Below are positions 1 to 6,354 of a stretch of DNA of 13,160 nt, one piece after another (positions within the stretch are counted from its first letter, which is position 1; the number at the start of each line of letters is the position of its first letter). The translations under genes and the position numbers were made by a program. The notes beneath the pieces are model-generated. The model made no database searches. It saw only the letters and a program-made list of their open reading frames with translations, and was not told the origin of the DNA. Origin of the DNA: Alphaproteobacteria bacterium. GTDB lineage: Bacteria; Pseudomonadota; Alphaproteobacteria; Micropepsales; Micropepsaceae. The stretch spans positions 1 to 13,160 of the forward strand of contig CANGRN010000010.1 of assembly GCA_947455695.1 (NCBI GenBank), in the 5' to 3' direction.

Positions 1-917
1 GTGGCGGCAAAGATCTTCGCCAGCGGGCCGAATGCGGATTTTTCGGCCACGATCACCTGGCGTTCACCGCGCGGCCCGCTCAGGGGGATGCGGCTTTCGG
101 CCAGGAAATTGTCCCAGGGAAATTCCGGCGCCAGGGTTTTGAGCGCCGACACCGGCATAGGATTGTAGATCTTGTCGGCATCGCGGCGGTCGGCGCGGTT
201 CCACGACACCCTGGCGATCTCGGTTTCCAGCGCCATCACCCGGTCGGCGCGCGCCGCGCTGTCGGTCATGCCGGCCAGGTCCATCATGTCGGCGAGATAT
301 TTGCGATAGGCCTCGCGCGTCTTGACGATCTCGGCATCGTCCTTGAGGTAATAGTCGCGGTCCGGCAGGCCCAGCCCGCCCTGCGAAAGATTGACCGAAT
401 AGTTGTCGGGATTCTTGTCGTCCACCCCGATGCCCATATTGTAGACGCTGGCGGTGTTCATCTTCACCGACGCCATGGCGCGCGCCACGTCCGGCAGGGT
501 CTGCAACCCGTTCAGATAATCCAGGTCCTTCTGCGCCGGCTTCAGCCCCGCCGCGTCGATGGCGGCGGTGTCGGTGAAGGTGTCGAACAGGTCGCGCAGC
601 TTCTTTTCTTCGGGCGCCAGCGAGGATTCCGGCTTGGCCGCCAGATCGTTGACGATGGTCTTGAGCCGCTCCTCGCTGAGGATCTGCAACTGCTGGAAGG
701 AGCCGATGCTGGAACGGTCCGGCGGGATGACGACGGTGGCCAGGTACTTGCCGTTCACGTAGCGGAAAAAGTCGTCGCCGGGCGCCACGGACTTGTCCAT
801 GCCGGACAGCTCCACGCCCCAGGTGCCCAGCTGCGCGCCGGCAGCCCAGACCGGCGCGGCAAGCGCAACGGCGCCGCACAGAAAGACCAGGGTGGACGAA
901 AACTTGGTACGGGACAT
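1..917 (-). CDS. M13 family zinc metallopeptidase (PepO/neprilysin-like), N-terminal part
   Basis: Partial gene: 305 codons are visible and the frame runs off the left edge. M13 enzymes are zinc endopeptidases, usually about 650-700 residues, that act outside the cytoplasm. Residues 1-25 form a signal peptide (basic start, hydrophobic stretch to VALAAPVWA). The N-terminal M13 signature follows: GDDFFRYVNGKYL around residues 47-59, then IPPDRSSIGSF. Further on comes a GLGLPDRDYYL segment that matches the M13 family. The catalytic HExxH and the second Zn-ligand motif lie in the C-terminal half and are outside the window, so activity cannot be judged. The ATG at 915-917 has GGAGAAG a few bases upstream. 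It is the last gene of a three-gene minus-strand unit, 29 bp after the preceding stop. Confidence 0.93.
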   Translation of the reverse strand, partial: MSRTKFSSTLVFLCGAVALAAPVWAAGAQLGTWGVELSGMDKSVAPGDDFFRYVNGKYLATVVIPPDRSSIGSFQQLQILSEERLKTIVNDLAAKPESSLAPEEKKLRDLFDTFTDTAAIDAAGLKPAQKDLDYLNGLQTLPDVARAMASVKMNTASVYNMGIGVDDKNPDNYSVNLSQGGLGLPDRDYYLKDDAEIVKTREAYRKYLADMMDLAGMTDSAARADRVMALETEIARVSWNRADRRDADKIYNPMPVSALKTLAPEFPWDNFLAESRIPLSGPRGERQVIVAEKSAFGPLAKIFAA

Positions 918-946
918 GGCTCTTCTCCGGCGGAACGTGTGGCAGA

Positions 947-1666
947 TTAATTGGGCGATTGCGGCTTTTCCACGGTGACGGGCGGCGGCTCCACGGTGAC
1001 GCCGGCGGCCACGGTCCGGCCGTCTGCCTGCCTGGTCATGGCCACGGTCACAAGGGCGCCGGGCACCAGCAGGTTCCTGTCACCCACCGCCAGCGCGGCA
1101 ATCTGGCTGCCCGGCATCACTTCGATCATGGCATCGGCGGCGCAGGCCAGCGGGCTGGCATAGGCGGGCGGCGAGGCCCTGCCCTCGCAGACCGTGCGCC
1201 CCGGTCCGGCGCTGTTCAGCACCGCGCCGCGATAATGGAGAGTCATGGTGCCGTCATTTCGGTCGTCGGCCGAGGTGAACTGCACCGCCGTCACCGTGCC
1301 GTTGATGATGACCCGGTCGGCGTCGGGAAAGCGGCCCTCGCCGCTGCCGCGCAGCGCGGGCGGATACAGATAGACATCGCTGGCGCGCATCACCCCGTTG
1401 CGCCCCACCGTGACCGCCGCCCCAGCATAGTCGCCTGCCTTGATGGCATCGAAGCGCGTGCGGCTGGCGCCGACATAGCGGGTTTGCGGCGTGACGAAGA
1501 CCGTCAGCGGTTCCTTGCTGGTCGCCTTGACGGGCTCCAGCGTCATGGCCTGGCCGTCAAAAGCGGCGAGTTTGGCATTCATCCGTAACACGGGTTCGGC
1601 CGCAAACGACTGCGCCGCGGTCAGAACCGCGGCGCAGGCAAGCAGAATAGCAAAGCGATGGATCAA
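947..1666 (-). CDS. Exported hypothetical protein with two beta-rich (DUF5666-like) segments
   Basis: A 239-residue protein of unknown function. A signal peptide is clear (MIHRFAILLACAAVLTAAQS, cleavage likely after SFAA). The mature part seems to hold two related beta-strand segments. Both have the pattern 'V.P.T/S ... G ... V.V ... ASDV/AAGVTV ... PP', around residues 55-105 and 180-230, which resembles the small OB-like DUF5666 domains of exported proteins. The family call is tentative. The best start is TTG at 1664-1666, because the signal peptide begins there and no ATG lies nearby; the next Met is residue 29. The TTG overlaps the TGA of the upstream methyltransferase gene (TTGA), and no good ribosome site precedes it. 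I infer translation by coupling to that gene. Two Cys in the mature part (CEG... and LACAA) could form a disulfide. Confidence 0.8.
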   Translation of the reverse strand: MIHRFAILLACAAVLTAAQSFAAEPVLRMNAKLAAFDGQAMTLEPVKATSKEPLTVFVTPQTRYVGASRTRFDAIKAGDYAGAAVTVGRNGVMRASDVYLYPPALRGSGEGRFPDADRVIINGTVTAVQFTSADDRNDGTMTLHYRGAVLNSAGPGRTVCEGRASPPAYASPLACAADAMIEVMPGSQIAALAVGDRNLLVPGALVTVAMTRQADGRTVAAGVTVEPPPVTVEKPQSPN

Positions 1667-2424
1667 TGACGGGGCTTCTGGAACTTGAGCATGAACTGGT
1701 TGGTCTTGCCCTTCACGTCCGCCTCGAACACCCGCTTGGTGCCGTCATCGGAGGGATAATTCAGGTCCTTGGCTTCCGCGACCAGCTTGAAGCCGGCCGC
1801 TTCCACTTCCTTCTTCACCGTGGATTCCTTGATCCGGTGCAGGGCTTCGGTGACATCGTCGCCGGCGGTTTCGGCCGCCTTGTGGTCGATGATGACGTAA
1901 TAGCCGCCCGGCTTCAGCGACTTGAAGATCGCCTTGTTCACCTCGTTCACGTCCATGGCGTACTGCTTGTTGTGCATGTCGTGATAATTCTGCGAGGTCC
2001 ACACCACATCCACCGGCTGCGGCGTCACGAATTGCGGCAGCGGACCATGGATCACGCCCAGGTTCGGATAGGTGTGCTTCAGGTCGGCGAACTGGTTGTC
2101 CGGATCCTTGCCCTGGCCCTTCAGGCGGGCGTCATACTGGCTGCCGAAATAGGCATAGACCCGGCCGCCCGGCTCCACCGCCTTGGCGAAGATGCGGGTG
2201 AAGTAGCCGCCGCCCGGCAGCATATCCACCACCACCTTGCCCGGCCCGATGCCGGCAAAGGCCAGCATGTCGGCCGGCTTGCGGTTTTCATCGCGCGCCG
2301 TGTCGGCGGCGGGACGTCCCGCATCCGCCACAGCGGCCTTCATCTTGGCCGTCGGAGCGGCCATCACAATCGCGGACGACGCCATCAGCGCCACGCCCGC
2401 CAGCAAGAGACTTGTATGCTTCAT
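1663..2424 (-). CDS. Exported class I SAM-methyltransferase-like protein (COG4798 type)
   Basis: A 253-residue protein with a signal peptide (MKHTSLLLAGVALMASSAIVMAA). A Rossmann methyltransferase core follows: ENRKPADMLAFAGIGPGKVVVDMLPGGGYFT around residues 43-73 is motif I, in the variant form D-x-x-P-G-G-G-Y. Later come 'PVDVVWTSQNYHDMHN' and 'LKPGGYYVIIDHKA' (post-motif strands). The C-terminal half matches what I know of the COG4798 predicted methyltransferases. No substrate is known. The odd point is export: SAM is cytoplasmic, so either the protein is not a methyltransferase in vivo or the leader does something else. The ATG at 2422-2424 is chosen over in-frame upstream starts because the signal peptide begins there and GGGGAAG sits directly before it. 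It is the first gene of the unit with the genes ending at 947 and 1. Confidence 0.85.
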   Translation of the reverse strand: MKHTSLLLAGVALMASSAIVMAAPTAKMKAAVADAGRPAADTARDENRKPADMLAFAGIGPGKVVVDMLPGGGYFTRIFAKAVEPGGRVYAYFGSQYDARLKGQGKDPDNQFADLKHTYPNLGVIHGPLPQFVTPQPVDVVWTSQNYHDMHNKQYAMDVNEVNKAIFKSLKPGGYYVIIDHKAAETAGDDVTEALHRIKESTVKKEVEAAGFKLVAEAKDLNYPSDDGTKRVFEADVKGKTNQFMLKFQKPRH

Positions 2425-2458
2425 CTTCCCCACTCCCGGTTTTGTTGATGTCAGCCTA
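2425..2458 (-). promoter_or_regulatory. 34-nt leader beginning TAGGCTG, matched before 6354
   Basis: The 34 bases before the methyltransferase ATG start with TAGGCTG (plus 2452-2458) and carry AAAAC (plus 2439-2443). The leader of the ABM-domain gene (6355-6388) has the same two blocks at exactly the same distances from its ATG. TAGGCT could act as a -10 element with transcription starting a few bases later, but I see no convincing -35. Functional role is inferred. Confidence 0.3.
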
Positions 2459-2481
2459 GCGCATTTCCGCCGCGCCGCAGA

Positions 2482-2505
2482 AGGGCTTTTGGGCCCAAAA
2501 ACCCT
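2482..2505. repeat. 24-bp near-perfect palindrome centred on GGGCCC
   Basis: Arms AGGG-C-TTTTGGG and CCCAAAA-A-CCCT are mirror complements with one mismatched pair (2486/2501). It lies between the Lrp/AsnC stop and the methyltransferase start. Bases 2503-2505 also belong to the left arm of the neighbouring terminator-like hairpin, so the two structures cannot form at once. It could be an operator, part of a terminator, or an attenuator. Confidence 0.5.
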
Positions 2506-2519
2506 GCCTTTTAAGCAGG
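2497..2519 (-). terminator. Intrinsic-type terminator overlapping the Lrp/AsnC stop codon
   Basis: On the minus strand, arms CCTGC (plus 2515-2519) and GCAGG (plus 2503-2507) enclose a 7-nt loop containing the TAA stop. The run GGTTTTT (plus 2497-2503) follows. The stem is only 5 bp, so termination strength is uncertain. The same arms occur in the hairpin at 5468-5483. Confidence 0.45.
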
Positions 2520-2990
2520 CACCACCAGGGGATAGCCCGGCTCCTGCTTGGAGGCATGGATCACCAGCGAGCTTTTCACGCTGGCGACATTCTTTTCGGC
2601 GGTGACGGTGTTGGTGATGAAGCTCTGGAACGCCGACAGGTCGCGCGCCACGCATTTGAGGATGAAATCCACCTCGCCCGACAGCATGTGGCACTCGCGC
2701 ACTTCGGGCCAGCGCCGCGCGCTTTCCTCGAAATGCTTGAGGTCGCCGTCCTTCTGGCTGGCCAGCCCGACAAAGACAAAGCCGGTGACTTCAAAGCCCA
2801 GCGCCTTGCCGTCCAGCTCTGCGTGATAGCCCTTGATGAAGCCCGCCTTCTCCAGCGCGCGGATGCGGCGCAGGCAGGGCGGCGCGGTGATCTTGGCCCG
2901 GCGCGACAATTCCACATTGGTGATGCGGCCGTCGGTCTGCAGCTCGGACAGGATGCGCAGGTCTATGGCGTCCAGTTTGCGGGTGTCCAC
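2511..2990 (-). CDS. Lrp/AsnC family transcriptional regulator
   Basis: A 159-residue protein of the usual Lrp size. Residues 5-62 are the AsnC-type winged helix-turn-helix (LDAIDLRILSELQTDGRITNVELSRRAKITAPPCLRRIRALEKAGFIKGY). Residues from about 68 form the ligand-binding/oligomerisation (RAM) domain, with GFEVTGFVFVGL and SGEVDFILKCVARDL. Such proteins form dimers to octamers and often sense amino acids; the ligand here is unknown. The GTG at 2988-2990 is chosen because AGGA precedes it, the fold starts right after it, and a good promoter (3018-3046) would start transcription near 3011. That makes longer in-frame starts unlikely. The gene is divergent from trxB. An Lrp-trxB-LysR arrangement is, as I recall, common in Rhizobiales. 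Confidence 0.93.
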   Translation of the reverse strand: MDTRKLDAIDLRILSELQTDGRITNVELSRRAKITAPPCLRRIRALEKAGFIKGYHAELDGKALGFEVTGFVFVGLASQKDGDLKHFEESARRWPEVRECHMLSGEVDFILKCVARDLSAFQSFITNTVTAEKNVASVKSSLVIHASKQEPGYPLVVPA

Positions 2991-3017
2991 GCAGGTTCCT
3001 GATGAAAGGGGCTCGGT

Positions 3018-3046
3018 GCTATAACGCGCGCTCGCCGTCCACGCAA
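3018..3046 (-). promoter_or_regulatory. Sigma-70-type promoter for the Lrp/AsnC gene
   Basis: On the minus strand, TTGCGT (plus 3041-3046), a 17-nt spacer, then TATAGC (plus 3018-3023). Each box matches 4 of 6 consensus bases. Transcription would begin near 3011, giving a leader of about 20 nt before the GTG at 2990. Confidence 0.45.
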
Positions 3047-3137
3047 TAATGTTTCTCGAATCGTGGCGTGGAGGCCAGAAGTTTGCGTGCCGGGCCGCCC
3101 CTATAACCTTATGCACCGTCTAGGCTTTCCGCGCCGC

Positions 3138-3166
3138 TTGACGACACGGCTTGCCATTACGATATG
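3138..3166 (+). promoter_or_regulatory. Candidate promoter for trxB
   Basis: TTGACG (3138-3143, 5 of 6 consensus bases) is followed after 17 nt by GATATG (3161-3166); TATGAC at 3163-3168 is an alternative -10. Transcription would start near 3173. That leaves the ATG at 3214 as the first usable start, and places the in-frame TTG (3151) and ATG (3169) outside the message. Confidence 0.4.
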
Positions 3167-3213
3167 ACATGGCCAGACCCGCGCATGCCGCAAAGCCAAA
3201 CGAAGACGAAGCC

Positions 3214-4185
3214 ATGAACGCCAACGCGCCAAAACACTCCAAAGTCATCATCCTGGGCAGCGGCCCGGCGGGATGCACCGCCGCCATCTATGCGGCCCGC
3301 GCCATGCTGGAGCCGACCCTGATCGCCGGCATCCAGCCGGGCGGCCAGCTGACCATCACCACCGAGGTGGAGAATTATCCGGGCTTCGCCGAGGCCATCC
3401 AGGGCCCCTGGCTGATGGACCAGATGCAGGAACAGGCGCGCGCCCTGGGCACCAATTTCGTCACCGACACCATCGCCAAGGTGGATTTGTCGCGCCGGCC
3501 CTTCACCTTGCTGGGTGACAGCGGCGATATCTACACCGCCGACACGCTGGTGATCGCCACCGGCGCGTCCGCCAACTGGCTGGGCCTGCCCAGCGAAAGC
3601 GCCTTCCAGGGCTTTGGCGTGTCGGCCTGCGCGACCTGCGACGGCTTCTTCTATCGCGGCAAGGAGGTCGCGGTGGTCGGCGGCGGCAACACCGCTGTCG
3701 AAGAAGCGCTGTTCCTCACCAACTTCGCCGACAAGGTCACGCTGGTGCATCGCCGCGACTTCCTGCGCGCCGACAAGACCAACCAGGCGCGGCTGAATGC
3801 CAACAAGAAGATCGACATTCTTTACGATACCGAGATCGCCGAAGTGCTGGGCACCACCGAGCCCAAGGGCGTGACGGGCGTGAAGCTGCGCAACACCGTC
3901 ACCGGTTCGGTGCATGAGAAGGCGGTGCATGGCCTGTTCATCGCCATCGGCCATTCGCCGGCCACCAGCCTGTTCCACGGCCAGCTCGACATGGACGAGA
4001 GCGGCTATATCAAGACCGCGCCGGACTCCACGCACACATCGGTCGCGGGCGTGTTCGCCGCCGGCGACGTCAAGGACAAGGTGTTCCGCCAGGCCGTGAC
4101 GGCGGCGGGCATGGGCTGCATGGCGGCGCTGGAAGCCGAACGCTTCCTGGCCGGCACGCATACGGGAGACCTGGCGCTCGCCTAG
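3214..4185 (+). CDS. trxB: Thioredoxin reductase (NADPH)
   Basis: A 323-residue flavoenzyme that transfers electrons from NADPH through FAD and a redox-active disulfide to thioredoxin in the cytosol. All key parts are visible: the FAD-binding GSGPAG at residues 15-20, [17 protein letters not shown] at 42-58, and the catalytic CATC (Cys139/Cys142). The NADPH-binding GGGNTA (157-161) and HRRDFLR (179-185) follow, and [10 protein letters not shown] is the second FAD motif near the C-terminus. Length is normal for bacterial TrxB. The ATG at 3214 is preferred over in-frame TTG 3151 and ATG 3169 on promoter position and length, although its ribosome site (GAAGACGAAG) is weak. A LysR gene follows after 25 bp, probably in the same transcript. 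Confidence 0.97.
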   Translation: MNANAPKHSKVIILGSGPAGCTAAIYAARAMLEPTLIAGIQPGGQLTITTEVENYPGFAEAIQGPWLMDQMQEQARALGTNFVTDTIAKVDLSRRPFTLLGDSGDIYTADTLVIATGASANWLGLPSESAFQGFGVSACATCDGFFYRGKEVAVVGGGNTAVEEALFLTNFADKVTLVHRRDFLRADKTNQARLNANKKIDILYDTEIAEVLGTTEPKGVTGVKLRNTVTGSVHEKAVHGLFIAIGHSPATSLFHGQLDMDESGYIKTAPDSTHTSVAGVFAAGDVKDKVFRQAVTAAGMGCMAALEAERFLAGTHTGDLALA

Positions 4186-4210
4186 GGGGCGCTTATTCGA
4201 GGGAACGGTC

Positions 4211-5107
4211 ATGGATTGGGACAAGCTTCGCATCTTCCACGCTGTCGCGTCGGCGGGAAGCTTCACCCATGCCGGCCAGAGCCTGGGCCTGTCGCAATCG
4301 GCGGTCAGCCGCCAGATCAGCGCACTGGAAGAAGAAATCTCCACGCCGCTGTTCCAGCGTCACGCCCGCGGCCTGACCCTGACAGATGAAGGCGAACTGC
4401 TGTTCACCGCGGTCACCGACGTGCTGGGGCGGCTGGCAAGCGCCGAAGAAGCGCTCAAGAACGTCCATGAAAGTCCGCGCGGGGCGCTGAAGATCACCGC
4501 CAGCCATGGCATCGGCGCCTATTGGCTGCTGCCGCGCCTGGGCGCCTTCCTGGCGCAATATCCGGAAGTCGAAGTGCATCTGGTGATGGACGACAAGGAA
4601 CTGGACCTTGCCCAGCGCGAGGCGGACCTGGCCATTCGCATGCGCGCGCCGGTCCAGGCCGACCTGATCCAGCGCAAGCTCTTCACCGTCCATTATCACA
4701 TGTACGCCGCCAAGACGTATCTGAAGGACAATCCCGCCCCCAGGACGATGGAAGAGATCGCCGACCACACCATCATCGTCTATGGCGAGACGGCGGTGCC
4801 GGAGATCCGCGACATCAACTGGCTGCTGGAAGCGTTCAAGAAGAACGCCAAGCCCGGCGGCAAGGGCCGCATCATCCGCATCAACAACATCACCGGCATC
4901 CTGCAGGCGACCGAAGCGGGTCTGGGGATCGGGGTGGTGCCGGATTATGTCGCCGCCCAGCATCCGGAGCTGGAACGGGTGCTGCCCGATGTGGCGGCGC
5001 CCGGTTTCGACGTGCATCTGGTCTATGCCGATGCCTTGCGCCAGTCCAAGCGCGTGGCGGCGTTCCGCGACTTCGCGGTCAAGTCTTCCAAAGACTGGCA
5101 GTATTGA
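4211..5107 (+). CDS. LysR-type regulator, LsrB/VtlR-like
   Basis: A 298-residue LysR regulator. Residues 1-60 are the HTH (WDKLRIFHAVASAGSFTHAGQSLGLSQSAVSRQISALE). The effector domain spans about 88-290, with ITASHGIGAYWLLPRL, EADLAIRMR and DLIQRKLFTVHYHMYAA. The wording of the HTH and of the 'DLIQRKLFTVH' segment resembles LsrB (Sinorhizobium/Agrobacterium) and VtlR (Brucella). Those regulators sit beside trxB and act in oxidative stress, envelope and sRNA control, by my recollection. Unlike the LsrB I remember, this protein has no cysteine at all. GAGGGA at 4199-4204 is a good ribosome site for the ATG. The stop TGA abuts the stop of the convergent gene at 5108. Confidence 0.92.
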   Translation: MDWDKLRIFHAVASAGSFTHAGQSLGLSQSAVSRQISALEEEISTPLFQRHARGLTLTDEGELLFTAVTDVLGRLASAEEALKNVHESPRGALKITASHGIGAYWLLPRLGAFLAQYPEVEVHLVMDDKELDLAQREADLAIRMRAPVQADLIQRKLFTVHYHMYAAKTYLKDNPAPRTMEEIADHTIIVYGETAVPEIRDINWLLEAFKKNAKPGGKGRIIRINNITGILQATEAGLGIGVVPDYVAAQHPELERVLPDVAAPGFDVHLVYADALRQSKRVAAFRDFAVKSSKDWQY

Positions 5108-5386
5108 TCAGCCGGTTGTGCTGGTGGAAACGACGGTACTGACCGGCGGAGCCACGATGCTTTTCTGGCTGTTGATGACCTGGGAATCCACCACCGAGCT
5201 GGTGCCGGAGGCCAGGATGCCGACGCCGGCCATGATCACCGCGCCGGTGCCCAGCATCAGCGCGGTTTCGGTCGCGGTCATGCGCGCCTGGATCACGCCC
5301 GCCGGACGGCCAGGATGCAAGCCCTCGGCGAACGCGCCATTGGCCAGAAGGCCGGCGGCCAGCACGACACCCACGAAAACACGCAT
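5108..5386 (-). CDS. Small exported or membrane hypothetical protein (92 aa)
   Basis: Function unknown. Residues 1-20 form a signal peptide (MRVFVGVVLAAGLLANGAFA). A Gly/Ala-rich hydrophobic stretch of about 20 residues follows (TALMLGTGAVIMAGVGILASG), then a Ser/Thr/Val-rich tail ending VSTVVSTSTTG. A one-span inner-membrane protein with a polar tail is the simplest reading. The ATG at 5384-5386 is chosen because GGAG (plus 5393-5396) lies 6 nt upstream; that GGAG overlaps the upstream in-frame TTG at 5396-5398, which makes TTG unlikely. The stop directly adjoins the LysR stop, forming TGATCA. Confidence 0.7.
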   Translation of the reverse strand: MRVFVGVVLAAGLLANGAFAEGLHPGRPAGVIQARMTATETALMLGTGAVIMAGVGILASGTSSVVDSQVINSQKSIVAPPVSTVVSTSTTG

Positions 5387-5399
5387 GAAACGCTCCAAA

Positions 5400-5453
5400 G
5401 CCCGCTCAAGCAGCAGGCGCGCCCCTTGTAGCGGGCCGCCCTGCCCCCGTCCA
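5400..5453 (-). promoter_or_regulatory. Weak promoter and leader hairpin before the 92-aa gene
   Basis: On the minus strand, TGGACG (plus 5448-5453), 17 nt, then TACAAG (plus 5425-5430); each box matches 4 of 6. A dyad with 7-bp arms, GCCCGCT (5400-5406) and AGCGGGC (5430-5436), ends a few bases before the ribosome site and has a GGCGCGCC palindrome in its loop. The dyad overlaps the -10 box, so it may act at the DNA level or only partly in the RNA. Confidence 0.3.
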
Positions 5454-5462
5454 TCGTCTTGA

Positions 5463-5483
5463 AAATGCCTGCTTTTCGGCAGG
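5463..5483 (-). terminator. Short intrinsic-type terminator after the Cys-repeat gene
   Basis: On the minus strand, CCTGC, a 6-nt loop CGAAAA and GCAGG (plus 5468-5483), then CATTTTC, starting 2 bp after the stop of the gene ending at 5486. The stem is short and the T run is 4, so it is a modest candidate. Arms are identical to those of the hairpin at 2503-2519. Confidence 0.4.
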
Positions 5484-5485
5484 GA

Positions 5486-5944
5486 TCAGAAAAAACTGGG
5501 CGGCATCGTGCCGTTGCGGCCCTGGATATGCGTGCAAGCCAGGGGCCGCAGAACCTTGGTGGTTCCAAGGCGCAGGATGGTGCGGCTGCCGGGGCTGAGG
5601 ACGCAGCCATCCACCGCCAGCTTGGCCCAGAAGCTGTTAAGCGCGCAGGTTTCCGGCCCCATGATGCGGGTTCCGGTGAGGTTCTGGCGCGCGCGGCAGG
5701 TGACGGCGGCGGGATCGCCCTCACCGCTGGGACGGTCCACCACCGGCGCAGAAGCGAGCGAGGCAAGACCATCCAGCATCTGGTTCTGGACGCAGACCGG
5801 CCAGCCGCGTGCCTTGGACGCGGCCACCAGCTGCGGCGCGTTGCAGGTGATGGCTTCGGGATCTGCTGCGCCGATGGGCGCGGTCTGCGCCTGTGCCGCG
5901 GCGGCGATCAGGAATGCGCACGCGGCAACAGCAAATTTCATCAT
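5486..5944 (-). CDS. Exported protein with a duplicated two-cysteine motif
   Basis: A 152-residue protein of unknown function. It has a signal peptide (MMKFAVAACAFLIAAAAQAQ) and two copies of one motif. Copy 1 (residues 28-61) reads D-P-x-A-I-T-C, 16 residues, C-x-x-N, then L-A. Copy 2 (77-110) reads D-P-x-A-V-T-C, 16 residues, C-x-x-N, then L-A. The Cys pairs are C34/C51 and C83/C100; C114 and C137 follow. Copy 2, with TCR....TG.R......C, resembles a Cys motif I recall from small exported proteins of alphaproteobacteria. The start is uncertain: ATG 5942-5944 has GAGG 9 nt upstream, while ATG 5957-5959 overlaps the stop of the upstream gene (TGATG). Either way it is translationally linked to the ABM gene. 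Confidence 0.78.
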   Translation of the reverse strand: MMKFAVAACAFLIAAAAQAQTAPIGAADPEAITCNAPQLVAASKARGWPVCVQNQMLDGLASLASAPVVDRPSGEGDPAAVTCRARQNLTGTRIMGPETCALNSFWAKLAVDGCVLSPGSRTILRLGTTKVLRPLACTHIQGRNGTMPPSFF

Positions 5945-5958
5945 CGAACCACGCCTCA

Positions 5959-6354
5959 TCAAGGTTTGCGGTACGACACCAGCATAGTCCCGCGCGTGCC
6001 GCCGCGCGAGGTGATGATCGGGTCCGATATCTCTTTAAAATGCTTGTAATGGGGCGCGGCCAGATGCACCTGGAACGCGGCTTCGTCGTCATAGACCTCG
6101 TACAGGAACAGATGGTTCGGGGTCGCCGCGATCTCGTAGACGTTGAACTCCCGGCAACCGGGCTCGTCCGCCACCGACGCCCTGGCGTTCTGGTCCATCA
6201 TGGCCTTGAAGCGCTCGAAATTTTCCGGCGCCGTTCCGAAATCCACCGTCACCACATAGCCCGCGGCAAAGGCCGCGGCCGGCGTGGCCAGCGCCAAAAC
6301 CAGGCCCAGCGCCAGGCGTTTGCAGATGCGGTTGCCCATAGCCTTGAAAGTCAT
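5959..6354 (-). CDS. Exported ABM-domain protein (putative quinol-monooxygenase-like)
   Basis: A 131-residue protein. Residues 1-30 are a signal peptide (MGNRICKRLALGLVLALATPAAAFA in its core). The rest is one ABM (antibiotic biosynthesis monooxygenase, dimeric alpha/beta barrel) domain: VVTVDFGTAPENFERFKAMM, EPGCREFNVYEI, HLFLYEVYDDEAAFQVHLAAPHYKHF. ABM proteins of the YgiN type act on quinols or serve as small oxygenases and are normally cytosolic, so the clear leader is unusual. The ATG at 6352-6354 is chosen over the Met five codons later because AAGGGGGAA lies 6 nt upstream of it. It is the first gene of a two-gene unit with the Cys-repeat protein; stop and next ATG overlap as TGATG. Confidence 0.85.
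   Translation of the reverse strand: MTFKAMGNRICKRLALGLVLALATPAAAFAAGYVVTVDFGTAPENFERFKAMMDQNARASVADEPGCREFNVYEIAATPNHLFLYEVYDDEAAFQVHLAAPHYKHFKEISDPIITSRGGTRGTMLVSYRKP

Noticed and set aside
64..879. A minus-strand open frame of 271 codons near the left edge
   Set aside because: It is an out-of-frame reading of the M13 peptidase gene; the real frame starts at 917, has the signal peptide and M13 signature, and stays open to base 1.
2991..3116. A longer 201-residue form of the Lrp/AsnC protein
   Set aside because: The extra 42 residues match nothing in the family, and the promoter at 3018-3046 would lie inside them. The GTG at 2990 gives the normal length.
3151..3213. Upstream starts TTG 3151 and ATG 3169 for trxB
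   Set aside because: Both fall within or before the likely transcription start; ATG 3214 gives the usual 323-residue length. A weak ribosome site at 3214 leaves some doubt.
3157..4344. A 395-codon minus-strand open frame over trxB
   Set aside because: Antisense shadow of a clear thioredoxin reductase, with no ribosome site or domain.
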